A stretch of DNA of 64,000 bases from the NCBI RefSeq assembly GCF_003858635.1, contig NZ_RQJO01000007.1:1241941-1305940 (forward strand), written 5' to 3'. Source of the stretch: Larkinella rosea. Lineage in GTDB: Bacteria; Bacteroidota; Bacteroidia; Cytophagales; Spirosomataceae. Below the pieces are notes generated by a model. It was not told the origin of the DNA. It searched no databases and saw only the letters and a program-made list of their open reading frames with translations. Shown one piece after another: positions 17,610 through 25,379 of the stretch (the first letter of the stretch is position 1; every line of letters starts with the position of its first letter). Position numbers and translations under genes: made by a program.

Positions 17610-18446
17610 TTAGTTGGTTGTAACAAGGACCAGCGTTGCTTTTTTATTCCAGAGATCACGTAGTTTTTCGCCCCCTTTCGTAACCGAGCAAATGGCGGTT
17701 TTACTTTCGGTCTCGTCACTGCCTTCCAACTTGGTGATTTTAGCTTCGGCCGCATCTTCTTCAATCCAGCGCGTCGTACCATCCGGACGAGTCACTTCAT
17801 ACCGGTGTTTGATGCTGATCCGGGTTTTGTTTTTGATTGACATGATAATTACATCCGTACTGCTGCTAACTACGCTAAGGCCTTCACCCTCAGCCCGGAA
17901 GGAAACAATGCCCTTCCGATCACTTTCTTCCAGAATCTGTAAAATTGACAGCGTTGCCGGAAACCGCTCCCGGGCATATGAATTCGCCCGTGAAGACAAG
18001 CCCTGCATTGCCCCTAAAAAAGCATCATTGTGATTGGAAGTACTGCTTCTCGAACTGGAAAGCATCCGGGTCTGGGTTTCGTTCGTTACTACGTTGGTCA
18101 GCTTGAGCTCAATTACGACCTCACAATCGTGGTAGTAAGTGCTTTTGCCATTCGTCGTTGTGCTTGAATGATTGCCAAAATTTACCGCATTGACCCGGCC
18201 CGTAATCAGATAAGCCGGTGTTTTAACAATGGTCGTTTCCAATCCTTTCCGACCGATTTCAGCAATTGTCTCCGGATCCGTCATTTTTACCCGCTTGGAA
18301 TTTGTAAATCCGCTAAATACAGCGGTTGCCACCTGATCTCCCCGCTCACCTTCGAATCGGCTGACACTCAACAGGGGCTGCGATGACTGAGCAAATGTAA
18401 ACGTCACGAACAGCAATTTGTAAGACAGTAAAAGGTATGTTTTCAT
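17610..18446 (-). CDS. Exported protein, possibly CsgG-like, partner of the caspase
   Basis: A 278-residue protein with a signal peptide (to about FTFAQ). The mature part starts with LLSVSRFEG, then has AVFSGFTNSKRVKM, an ITGRVNAVNFGNHS stretch, VIELKLTNVVTNET and a Ser-rich SSSRSSTSNHN loop. This order (short strand, small-protein-like helix, then 'lipid-dependent resistance' strands) recalls the CsgG/LpoB-like fold, but I cannot confirm the family. It is the promoter-proximal gene of a pair with the caspase-family gene (12-bp gap), so it may present, sense for or be processed by that enzyme. Confidence 0.6.
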   Translation of the reverse strand: MKTYLLLSYKLLFVTFTFAQSSQPLLSVSRFEGERGDQVATAVFSGFTNSKRVKMTDPETIAEIGRKGLETTIVKTPAYLITGRVNAVNFGNHSSTTTNGKSTYYHDCEVVIELKLTNVVTNETQTRMLSSSRSSTSNHNDAFLGAMQGLSSRANSYARERFPATLSILQILEESDRKGIVSFRAEGEGLSVVSSSTDVIIMSIKNKTRISIKHRYEVTRPDGTTRWIEEDAAEAKITKLEGSDETESKTAICSVTKGGEKLRDLWNKKATLVLVTTN

Positions 18447-19031
18447 AAAAGATAAAAAGGGAGATTATGGAGGATAAAAGACAATTTTCAGGTAGTTGAA
18501 TGAGTTTACTGATAATGACTGACCGACTCTTCCCTTTGTCGCAGGAAATGTCAGGAAGATAAGCCGGCTATCCACACCCAACGCGTATTCCGTTCAGGGC
18601 TGAATGCGAATCATGCAGGACGATTTCATCCAGGACTCAACCTATCTATTCTAGATACCATTCAGCGGTTATCAGTAACTCCAATTTTTTTTTGAACTAC
18701 GTCAAAAGCGCATTTTCAAAAAATACCCACTTCCTGCGATTTTGGCTCACGCCAGCCATGAGTTTAGGCATTTTACTGGCCCTGAATTGCCGACAGGATC
18801 AATCGCGGCTATTCTACAACATAGAATTCTCTTCTTTAAATAGACCTTATTAACAAATAATTAGGATATATTTTATACCTACCCAAAATCTTATTTTGAT
18901 TTTCCAAAATTCAAAGTAGATTTATTCCGGCCGCTTACATTTAGTCCAGGCATCCTCGATGGGTTGCCTTTCCAATCATTCACCACCTTATCAATTCTCA
19001 AATCAGGCATCCCTGCCCGGACTATTTTGCT
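18447..19031. other. Intergenic region between divergent operons
   Basis: A 585-bp gap between the divergent caspase operon and the oxidase gene. The right part (18830-18940) is AT-rich and promoter-like. A 53-codon frame at 18692-18853 (TTG start, ...MSLGILLALNCRQDQS) looks like the start of an exported protein but ends early; it may be a remnant or chance. Nothing else is recognisable. Confidence 0.4.
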
Positions 19032-20165
19032 ATGAATCGTCGAAACTTTTTACACACGGCCGGTATGAGTTCGCTGGCCGTTGCCGCCGGAGTCAGTTCC
19101 TGTGCTCCCCGAATGGGTTCAACAGCCACCCTGGCCATGCATCACGTTCCCAAATTGAAGCTCTCGCTGGACCGGATCGTCAAAGAAACCGTTGGTTTAC
19201 GCCCGTTCCGGGCTTCCGGCCCGCGAATCGCCAAAGAAGCACTCGGGAGCAAAACCATTGTCCACAATTACGGCCACGGTGGCAGCGGCTGGTCACTTTC
19301 GTGGGGAACCGGTAATCTGGCCCGCGAGTTGGTTTTGACAACCGGAGAAAAAAAGGTGGCCGTACTGGGTTCTGGAACCGTTGGCCTGGCAACGGCACGC
19401 TTGCTGCAGGAAAAAGGCTGTGAAGTGACCATTTACACCAAAGATTTGCCACCGAATGTAACCAGTAATCTGGCAACGGGAACCTGGTCACCAGCCTCGC
19501 GGGTTTGCGATCCGAAAGTGGCTACGCAGGTCTTTCATGACCAATGGGAGGCCGCCACCCGGTTTTCATTCCGGCGGTTTCAATTTATGCTCGGAATGGA
19601 CGATATTGTGTCGTGGGTTGATGAATACGGGGTTAGTAATGAACCGTTCCGCCCGCAGACGGATCCGTCGATGGGCGGAGAAGTGTACCATCTGCCGGGA
19701 TTGATTCCGGAGCGGAAAGAGTTGACGCCGAAAGAGCATTCGTTTGGGGCCAAATACGTTTCCTGGCGATCGAGTATGATGTTCAACATTCCAAGTTATC
19801 TTCATCACCAGCTCAGTACATTCATTATGCTGGGCGGAAAGCTAAAAGTTCATGAGATCAAAAAACTGGAAGATATCGACGCCCTGCCTGAATTATGCAT
19901 CGTCAATTGTATGGGACTGGGTGCGAAGGAAATTTTCAACGATCAGGAGCTGACACCCATTTCGGGACAACTCGCTTGCCTGATTCCCCAACGGGAAGTG
20001 ACCTATAAGCTCAATGCCAGAGGTGCCAATATTATTTCGCGAAAAGACGGTATTTACCTGGGCGGGAACGGTATTGTCGGCAATTGGGACACGACGCCCA
20101 AACGCGAGGTAACGGAGAAATTTGTCGATACGATCCAGCAGGTGATGAACGAAATGAAAGGCTGA
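19032..20165 (+). CDS. Exported FAD-dependent D-amino-acid-oxidase-like enzyme, circularly permuted order
   Basis: A 377-residue protein with a twin-arginine leader (MNRRNFL) and a lipobox-like VSSC (Cys24), so probably a Tat-exported lipoprotein. The motifs match D-amino-acid oxidases, but in swapped order. Segments normally at the C-terminus, GLRPFRASG (55-63) and IVHNYGHGGSGWSLSWG (76-92), come first. The FAD dinucleotide site VAVLGSGTVGLATA (109-122), normally at the very N-terminus, comes after. NLATGTWSPAS and the NCMGLGAKE segment follow in normal order. The RidA-type gene follows after 57 bp. The reaction would be oxidation of an amine or amino acid to an imine with release of hydrogen peroxide; the substrate is unknown. 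Confidence 0.82.
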   Translation: MNRRNFLHTAGMSSLAVAAGVSSCAPRMGSTATLAMHHVPKLKLSLDRIVKETVGLRPFRASGPRIAKEALGSKTIVHNYGHGGSGWSLSWGTGNLARELVLTTGEKKVAVLGSGTVGLATARLLQEKGCEVTIYTKDLPPNVTSNLATGTWSPASRVCDPKVATQVFHDQWEAATRFSFRRFQFMLGMDDIVSWVDEYGVSNEPFRPQTDPSMGGEVYHLPGLIPERKELTPKEHSFGAKYVSWRSSMMFNIPSYLHHQLSTFIMLGGKLKVHEIKKLEDIDALPELCIVNCMGLGAKEIFNDQELTPISGQLACLIPQREVTYKLNARGANIISRKDGIYLGGNGIVGNWDTTPKREVTEKFVDTIQQVMNEMKG

Positions 20166-20222
20166 TAAGGAACATTCCAACAGACAGTTGATACTACTTT
20201 ACTCCATATAAACTTTACTTCT

Positions 20223-20744
20223 GTGAGAAAAATTTTTACGTTTCTGATGATCAGCTTCGCAGTAATTTCCAACGCGGTTTTTGCGCAATCGGTGGAAGGC
20301 AAACTTAAGGAGCAGGGCATTGAATTGGCCAAACCCACGCCCTCCCTGGCCAATTATGTCAAAGCCGTGCGAACCGGAAACTTGATTTTTCTGTCCGGGC
20401 ACGTTTCCAATCGCGCCGACGGAACTGGCATTAAGGGCAAAGTAGGAAAAGACCTGACGGTTGAGCAGGGCTACGAAGCCGCCAAACTGTCGGCTATTGG
20501 TTTGTTATCCTCCCTGAAAGCCGAAATTGGCGATCTCAACAAAGTCAAACGGGTCGTAAAGGTCCTGGGAATGGTCAATTCAACACCCGATTTTACGGAT
20601 CATCCCAAAGTGGTGAACGGCTGCTCGGATCTCCTGGTCACGGTTTTCGGTGACAAAGGCAAACACGCTCGCTCGGCGGTGGGTGTGGCGGCATTACCCT
20701 CTGATTACGCCGTGGAGGTAGAAATGATTGTTGAAGTGGAATAA
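20223..20744 (+). CDS. Exported RidA-family (YjgF/UK114) imine deaminase
   Basis: A 173-residue protein starting at GTG 20223, with a signal peptide (MRKIFTFLMISFAVISNAVF) ahead of a RidA domain. The domain shows GNLIFLSGHV, VEQGYEAAKLSAIGLLSSLK and HARSAVGVAALP. The conserved arginine of the last segment (R150) binds the carboxylate of the substrate in active RidA proteins. RidA hydrolyses reactive imines/enamines to ketones. The preceding gene encodes an exported amino-acid-oxidase-like enzyme that would produce such imines, so the two are a plausible metabolic pair outside the cytoplasm. Confidence 0.88.
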   Translation: MRKIFTFLMISFAVISNAVFAQSVEGKLKEQGIELAKPTPSLANYVKAVRTGNLIFLSGHVSNRADGTGIKGKVGKDLTVEQGYEAAKLSAIGLLSSLKAEIGDLNKVKRVVKVLGMVNSTPDFTDHPKVVNGCSDLLVTVFGDKGKHARSAVGVAALPSDYAVEVEMIVEVE

Positions 20745-20760
20745 ACTTCAATGAAATGGT

Positions 20761-20801
20761 AAACCCCTTGCCGGTTGCGGATTTGCAATCAGGAAGGGTT
20801 T
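20761..20801 (+). terminator. Probable terminator after the RidA gene
   Basis: An imperfect stem pairs AAACCCCTTGCCGGTTGC with GCAATCAGGAAGGGTTT and is followed by a T-rich stretch (TTGGTTTTT). It begins 16 bp after the stop. Confidence 0.5.
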
Positions 20802-20930
20802 GCATTGGTTTTTGGCTAAATATAACCTAATGAAATAAAAACAATTTGATCAAAATTTATCAATTTCTATCATTAACGATCGTTTTGATTTACATTTATC
20901 TTTCTCAAATGATTTCAATCGATCATACTT

Positions 20931-21287
20931 ATGAAAAAGATGATTCTGGTAGCCGGTCCATACAGGTCCGCTACGAACGACGACCCGCGTAAAATTGCCG
21001 ACAATGTCTCGCTGATGACCAACGTAGCTCTTGAATTACTGGAAAAAGGGTATTTGCCAATACTTGGTGAATGGGTGGCGTTGCCGTTGATCGAAGCGGC
21101 TGGTTCCCAGCAAATTGGCGATGCGATTTTCACTAAAATCTTCCATCCGGTTGCCATCGACTTGCTGTCTCACTGCGATGCGGTTTTGCGGGTTGGCGGC
21201 CCTTCCCAGGGAGCCGACGAAATGCTGGTCCAGGCCCGCCAGTTGGGGAAAGCGGTTTTTAGGTCAATATCGGAGATCCATTTTTAA
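20931..21287 (+). CDS. DUF4406-like / nucleoside 2-deoxyribosyltransferase-fold protein
   Basis: A 118-residue cytoplasmic protein. MILVAGPYRS at the start, then DNVSLMTNVALELLEKGYLP, and late SHCDAVLRVGGPSQGADEML and ARQLGKAVF. This is the pattern of the small Rossmann-like proteins of DUF4406 and nucleoside 2-deoxyribosyltransferase type (a nucleotide-binding GPYR/GP loop and an SxGA loop). The catalytic role is unknown. It is preceded by an AT-rich promoter region and followed at once by the promoter of the alpha-galactosidase gene. Confidence 0.7.
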   Translation: MKKMILVAGPYRSATNDDPRKIADNVSLMTNVALELLEKGYLPILGEWVALPLIEAAGSQQIGDAIFTKIFHPVAIDLLSHCDAVLRVGGPSQGADEMLVQARQLGKAVFRSISEIHF

Positions 21288-21346
21288 AAAGAGGTTGATT
21301 CTGCGCAGCATTTGGTGGGAATGAATGGCAATAAAGCTACTTTTCT

Positions 21347-21354
21347 TAGCTTTG
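21347..21354 (+). promoter_or_regulatory. Promoter -7 box TAGCTTTG before the alpha-galactosidase
   Basis: TAGCTTTG fits TAnnTTTG exactly and lies 23 bases before the ATG at 21378. This supports that ATG over the more upstream in-frame ATG at 21312, which would lie before the transcript start. Confidence 0.55.
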
Positions 21355-21377
21355 TGACCTTTAACTGTACGCTGTTC

Positions 21378-23567
21378 ATGAAATTTATCCTTCTATTGCT
21401 GGTCTCTATTACGCTGATTGCAAGCGCCGTTGGGTCGGCCCCCGGCGACACGCAAATCACGATTGAAACCCAACATACCGCACTGGTCATCCGGGTTAGT
21501 AAAGACGGCGACCCAACCATCATTCACCTGGGAAAACGGCTGCAAAATGGGGCGGATTACGCCTTATTGCCAGACAACGAAAAGCGCGGGGAGGATTATA
21601 CGAAGATTTACAATTCCGCTTATACCCCGGCGGGTGGTCGCAATTTACTGGAACCGGCCCTTCAGGTCTCACACGCCGACGGCAACCCGTCGTCCGACCT
21701 CAAATATGTCCGGCACGAAACACAGCATGTCGCCGACGACGTGGTTTTGACGACGGTTTTCCTAAAAGATCCGCAATATCCATTCGAGGTAAAGCTGTTC
21801 TACAAAGCCTACCAGAACGAAGATGTAATCGAACAATGGTCGAGTATTCGCCATACGGAGAAAAAAACCGTTCGTTTGCAGAAATACGCTTCCGCCAATT
21901 TATACATTCCGGCGCAGAATTATTATTTGACGCATTTTCACGGCGACTGGGCTCGGGAGATGAATCCGGAAGAAATCCCGTTGACGTCGGGCTTGAAAGT
22001 GCTCGATACGAAGCTCGGAACCCGGACTGATCTTTTCCAGCCGCCTTCCTTTCTGTTGTCGTTGAATAAACCGGCTGAAGAAGAAACCGGTGAAGTCATC
22101 GCCGGAACCCTGGCCTGGTCGGGGAATTATCAGATTCAGTTCGAGGTCGATCCGCTCCGTAATCTAAGGCTGATCGCGGGCATTAATCCCTACGCTTCGG
22201 AGTATATGCTGGCTCCGGAAAAAGAGTTTGTAACCCCGGCATTTCTGTTTACCTATTCGACTGCGGGCAAAGGACAAGCGAGCCGAAATTTACACCGCTG
22301 GGCCCGGAAACACCGCATTCCGCAGGGCGAAGGAAACCGTCTAACACTGTTAAACAACTGGGAAGCGACGTATTTCGACTTTAACGAAGAAAAACTGACC
22401 ACTTTGTTCAAAGATGGGAAGAAACTGGGCGTCGATTTATTCCTGTTGGATGACGGCTGGTTTGCCAACAAATATCCCCGAAATGATGACCATACCGGTC
22501 TTGGCGACTGGCAGGAAAACAAGCAGAAACTCCCCCACGGTTTGGGGTATCTGGTCAAAGAAGCTGAGCGCGCGGGCATCAAATTCGGGATCTGGCTGGA
22601 ACCCGAAATGGTCAGCCCAAAGAGTGAATTGTACGAAAAACACCCCGACTGGGTGATTAAACTGCCCAACCGCTCCGAGTATTATTTCCGGAATCAACTG
22701 GTTCTGGATTTGTCGAATCCGAAAGTTCAGGAATTCGTCTACGGGGTTGTGGACGGCATTTTGACAAAAAATCCAACACTCGGTTACATCAAATGGGATT
22801 GCAATGCGGTGATTTATAATGCGTTCTCGGCTACAAACCCAAACCCTTCCCACCTGTTCGTCGAATACGTTCAGGGGCTTTACAAGGTAATGGAAAAACT
22901 TCGGGCCAAATACCCGACTCTGCCATTGATGCTGTGTTCGGGCGGTGGTGGACGGGTCGACTACGGAGCATTGAAATACTTCACGGAGTTTTGGCCAAGT
23001 GACAACACCGACGGTTTGGAGCGGATTTTCATTCAGTGGAACTACTCGTATTTCTTCCCCGCCATTGCCACCTGTAATCACATCACCGACTGGGGGAAAC
23101 AATCTATCAAATTCCGGACGGACGTCGCCATGATGGGCAAAATGGGCTACGATATAGTCGTCAGTAAACTGGATGAGAAAGAGTTAGCATTCAGTCAGCA
23201 GGCGCTTCAGACCTACAGCCGGGTCAAGGATATCATCTGGAAGGGCGATCTTTTCCGGCTCACTTCCCCCTACGGCAACGACCTGGCTTCGCTCATGTAC
23301 GTCAGCGAAAAACAGGATAAAGCCCTATGGTTCAGTTATCTGGTTGGAAACCGCTATCGGGACGGCAGTCGGGCACCCATCAAACTGAAGGGCCTGAATC
23401 CGGAAAAGAAATATAAAATTCAGGAGGTAAACGTCTATCCCGGCACCAATTCGCCGATCAACCGCACTCAAACGATATATTCAGGTGATTACCTGATGAC
23501 GGTAGGTTTCAATCCGTCCGTTGACTCAAGACGGGAAAGCGTCGTGCTGGAAATCACTGAAAATTAG
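21378..23567 (+). CDS. Exported GH36 alpha-galactosidase
   Basis: A 729-residue protein with signal peptide MKFILLLLVSITLIASAVGS. The N-terminal beta-sandwich (to about 300) is followed by a TIM barrel with LFLLDDGWF, FGIWLEPEMV, YIKWDCNA (nucleophile D474) and WPSDNTDGLERI (acid/base region, about 539-550). These are the standard GH36 signatures. It removes terminal alpha-galactose from oligosaccharides in the periplasm. It is a single gene with its own promoter, ended by a hairpin shared with the convergent YCII gene. Confidence 0.93.
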   Translation: MKFILLLLVSITLIASAVGSAPGDTQITIETQHTALVIRVSKDGDPTIIHLGKRLQNGADYALLPDNEKRGEDYTKIYNSAYTPAGGRNLLEPALQVSHADGNPSSDLKYVRHETQHVADDVVLTTVFLKDPQYPFEVKLFYKAYQNEDVIEQWSSIRHTEKKTVRLQKYASANLYIPAQNYYLTHFHGDWAREMNPEEIPLTSGLKVLDTKLGTRTDLFQPPSFLLSLNKPAEEETGEVIAGTLAWSGNYQIQFEVDPLRNLRLIAGINPYASEYMLAPEKEFVTPAFLFTYSTAGKGQASRNLHRWARKHRIPQGEGNRLTLLNNWEATYFDFNEEKLTTLFKDGKKLGVDLFLLDDGWFANKYPRNDDHTGLGDWQENKQKLPHGLGYLVKEAERAGIKFGIWLEPEMVSPKSELYEKHPDWVIKLPNRSEYYFRNQLVLDLSNPKVQEFVYGVVDGILTKNPTLGYIKWDCNAVIYNAFSATNPNPSHLFVEYVQGLYKVMEKLRAKYPTLPLMLCSGGGGRVDYGALKYFTEFWPSDNTDGLERIFIQWNYSYFFPAIATCNHITDWGKQSIKFRTDVAMMGKMGYDIVVSKLDEKELAFSQQALQTYSRVKDIIWKGDLFRLTSPYGNDLASLMYVSEKQDKALWFSYLVGNRYRDGSRAPIKLKGLNPEKKYKIQEVNVYPGTNSPINRTQTIYSGDYLMTVGFNPSVDSRRESVVLEITEN

Positions 23568-23574
23568 TTGTTTG

Positions 23575-23622
23575 AATGATGAACGATGAAATGGCTGGCG
23601 CAAATATTCATCGTTCATCATT
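23575..23622. terminator. Inverted repeat between convergent genes
   Basis: The arms AATGATGAACGATGAA (23575-23590) and 23607-23622 are perfectly complementary over 16 bases. They sit between the alpha-galactosidase stop and the YCII-gene stop. Probable bidirectional terminator. Confidence 0.65.
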
Positions 23623-23634
23623 CGTCATTTAAAT

Positions 23635-23988
23635 CTACCCGAAGTTCTGTATTTGCCGCACTTCTACTTTCCCACCAGTTTCAAAAATAGGGCAACCTTT
23701 TGAAAGTGCGATCGCTTCGTCGAAGGTGTCGGCCGTGAAAATCATGTAGCCCCCCACAATTTCTTTGCCTTCGGTATACGGCCCGTCGGTAACCACAGTT
23801 CCGCCGTTGCTCAACACCTTGCCTTCGGGCAGCAAACCTTCCGTACCGATTAATTTTCCCTGAGCGGCAATACCGCCAATCCAGGTATTCCATTTCTCGA
23901 TTTCGGCCTGAAAGTCTTCGGGCGACAATTCCTGAAACATTTGTTCGCCAGCTTGTTGTCCGTGGAAGATGAGCATGAATTTTTCCAT
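23635..23988 (-). CDS. YCII-related (DGPF-type) protein
   Basis: A 117-residue protein: MEKFMLIFHGQ, then WIGGIAAQGKLIGTEGL, then VTDGPYTEGKEIVGGYMIF and DEAIALSKGCPIF. The DGPYxEGKEIVGGY segment is the DGPF signature of the YCII-related family, small dimeric alpha/beta-barrel proteins often found near extracytoplasmic sigma factors. No such sigma gene is adjacent here. Function unknown. Confidence 0.88.
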   Translation of the reverse strand: MEKFMLIFHGQQAGEQMFQELSPEDFQAEIEKWNTWIGGIAAQGKLIGTEGLLPEGKVLSNGGTVVTDGPYTEGKEIVGGYMIFTADTFDEAIALSKGCPIFETGGKVEVRQIQNFG

Positions 23989-24180
23989 TTTCGTAAGTAA
24001 AGTTTGAAGTGATTGATTGATTTTTGACCCTAAGACGAACGAAGGAGTGGAAACCGGACAGCAAATTCAAAACTTTTTTTTATTGGATCAAAAAACCATT
24101 TTCCCACCCCAATCAACTCTAATTAAATACCTAACAGTAAGACAATTACATCAAACAATAGTTAATTGTAATTTTCTAAA

Positions 24181-24297
24181 TCAACTGGTGAGAAATAGCA
24201 ACCTAACCAGCCGGGCCGTATTCTTCGCATTGAGTTTGAGCAGCAGGCTCTCGTAGCAGTTGTCGACGGTGCCTATGCTGTTCAACAGGGGGCTGTA
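24181..24297 (-). pseudogene. Remnant of a LuxR-type DNA-binding domain
   Basis: Minus-strand translation gives LLNSIGTVDNCYES followed by LLLKLNAKNTARLVRLL and a stop at 24181-24183. It matches the recognition helix and last helix of LuxR/NarL HTH domains (consensus ...TVxxHrxnllxKLgaKNtAgLVrlA). An in-frame stop at 24298-24300 lies just before it, and the receiver domain and the first part of the HTH are missing. It is therefore the tail end of a lost response regulator. Confidence 0.6.
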
Positions 24298-24354
24298 TCA
24301 TCGGGAACGCAAAATTGGGGCAACAGCCACGCTAACTCCCAAAAAATAATGCAG

Positions 24355-24362
24355 TATCTTTG
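24355..24362 (+). promoter_or_regulatory. Promoter -7 box TATCTTTG right before Sua5
   Basis: An exact TAnnTTTG match ends 4 bases before the ATG at 24367. Transcription would then start at or next to the start codon, so the mRNA may be leaderless or nearly so. Confidence 0.5.
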
Positions 24363-24366
24363 CGGC

Positions 24367-25326
24367 ATGGTACAGATTGGAACGGACGTTCAAAAGGCGA
24401 AGGAGTTTCTGATGCAGGGTGATCTGATTGGTCTTCCAACCGAAACGGTATACGGGCTGGCAGCAAATGCCCTGAATCCGGATGCGGTTTTGAAAATATT
24501 TAGGGTAAAAAACCGCCCCTCCTTTGATCCGCTCATTGTTCATACCGACTCCGTTGACAAAGTTCAGACATTTGTAACGGCCATTCCGGAACTGGCTCGT
24601 CGGCTTGCCGAACGGTTCTGGCCCGGGCCGCTAACGATTCTGCTACCCAAAAAACCGATCATTCCGGACCTGGTTACCTCGGGTCTTGAAACGGTGGCGA
24701 TTCGGATCCCTAATCATCCAATGGCGCTCAGATTGCTCTCCATGCTCGATTTTCCGCTGGCCGCCCCAAGTGCCAACCCCTTTGGTTACATCAGCCCCAC
24801 CACGGCCCGGCACGTTAGCGAGCAGTTGGGCAACCGGATTCCGTACGTGCTCGACGGCGGTTCTGCACAAGTGGGCATTGAATCGACGATCATCGGTTTT
24901 GCGGAGGGCGGGCCAATTGTCTACCGGCTGGGCGGAATGTCGCTGGAAAAACTGGAAGCGCTGGTGGGCAAGGTTTCGGTACGGAGCCATTCTACCTCCA
25001 ATCCGAAGGCCCCCGGCATGTTGAGCAGTCATTATGCTCCCCGAAAACCGCTCTTATTGAAAACACCGGCCCAGGCGTTGGTGAATTATAAACCGGAACG
25101 AATCGGGGTGCTGGCCTTTGAAGAAATTACGCCCCTGGTGCCGGTTGAGCACCAACAGATTCTGTCGCTGGCGGGCGATATTTCCGAAGCGGCCAAAAAC
25201 CTTTTTGCGGCCATGCGGGCGCTGGATGCGTTCGATATCGATGTGATCGTGACCGAGTTGTTACCCGAAACCGGTTTGGGTCGGGCAATCAACGACCGCT
25301 TGCGTCGGGCCGCTTTTAAAGGGTAA
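24367..25326 (+). CDS. L-threonylcarbamoyladenylate synthase (Sua5/YwlC type)
   Basis: A 319-residue enzyme. The start is set at 24367 (MVQIGTDVQKAKEFL); an ATG 18 bases upstream lies before the likely promoter box. The YrdC domain (about 1-195) shows GDLIGLPTETVYGLAANA, KIFRVKNRPSFDPL, RFWPGPLTILL and APSANPFGYISPTTA. The C-terminal Sua5 domain (about 205-319) begins SNPKAPGMLSSHYAP. The enzyme makes threonylcarbamoyl-AMP for the t6A modification of tRNA, an essential step. It is a single gene between a LuxR remnant and the BlaR1 gene. Confidence 0.95.
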   Translation: MVQIGTDVQKAKEFLMQGDLIGLPTETVYGLAANALNPDAVLKIFRVKNRPSFDPLIVHTDSVDKVQTFVTAIPELARRLAERFWPGPLTILLPKKPIIPDLVTSGLETVAIRIPNHPMALRLLSMLDFPLAAPSANPFGYISPTTARHVSEQLGNRIPYVLDGGSAQVGIESTIIGFAEGGPIVYRLGGMSLEKLEALVGKVSVRSHSTSNPKAPGMLSSHYAPRKPLLLKTPAQALVNYKPERIGVLAFEEITPLVPVEHQQILSLAGDISEAAKNLFAAMRALDAFDIDVIVTELLPETGLGRAINDRLRRAAFKG

Positions 25327-25379
25327 GCATGCGAAACACCCCTAAACAGGTATTTCGCATGCTTACCCTTTTCCTCCCA

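Noticed and set aside
18692-18853. 53-codon frame resembling the start of an exported protein
   Set aside because: TTG start, stops early, lipobox imperfect; kept only as a note in the intergenic entry.
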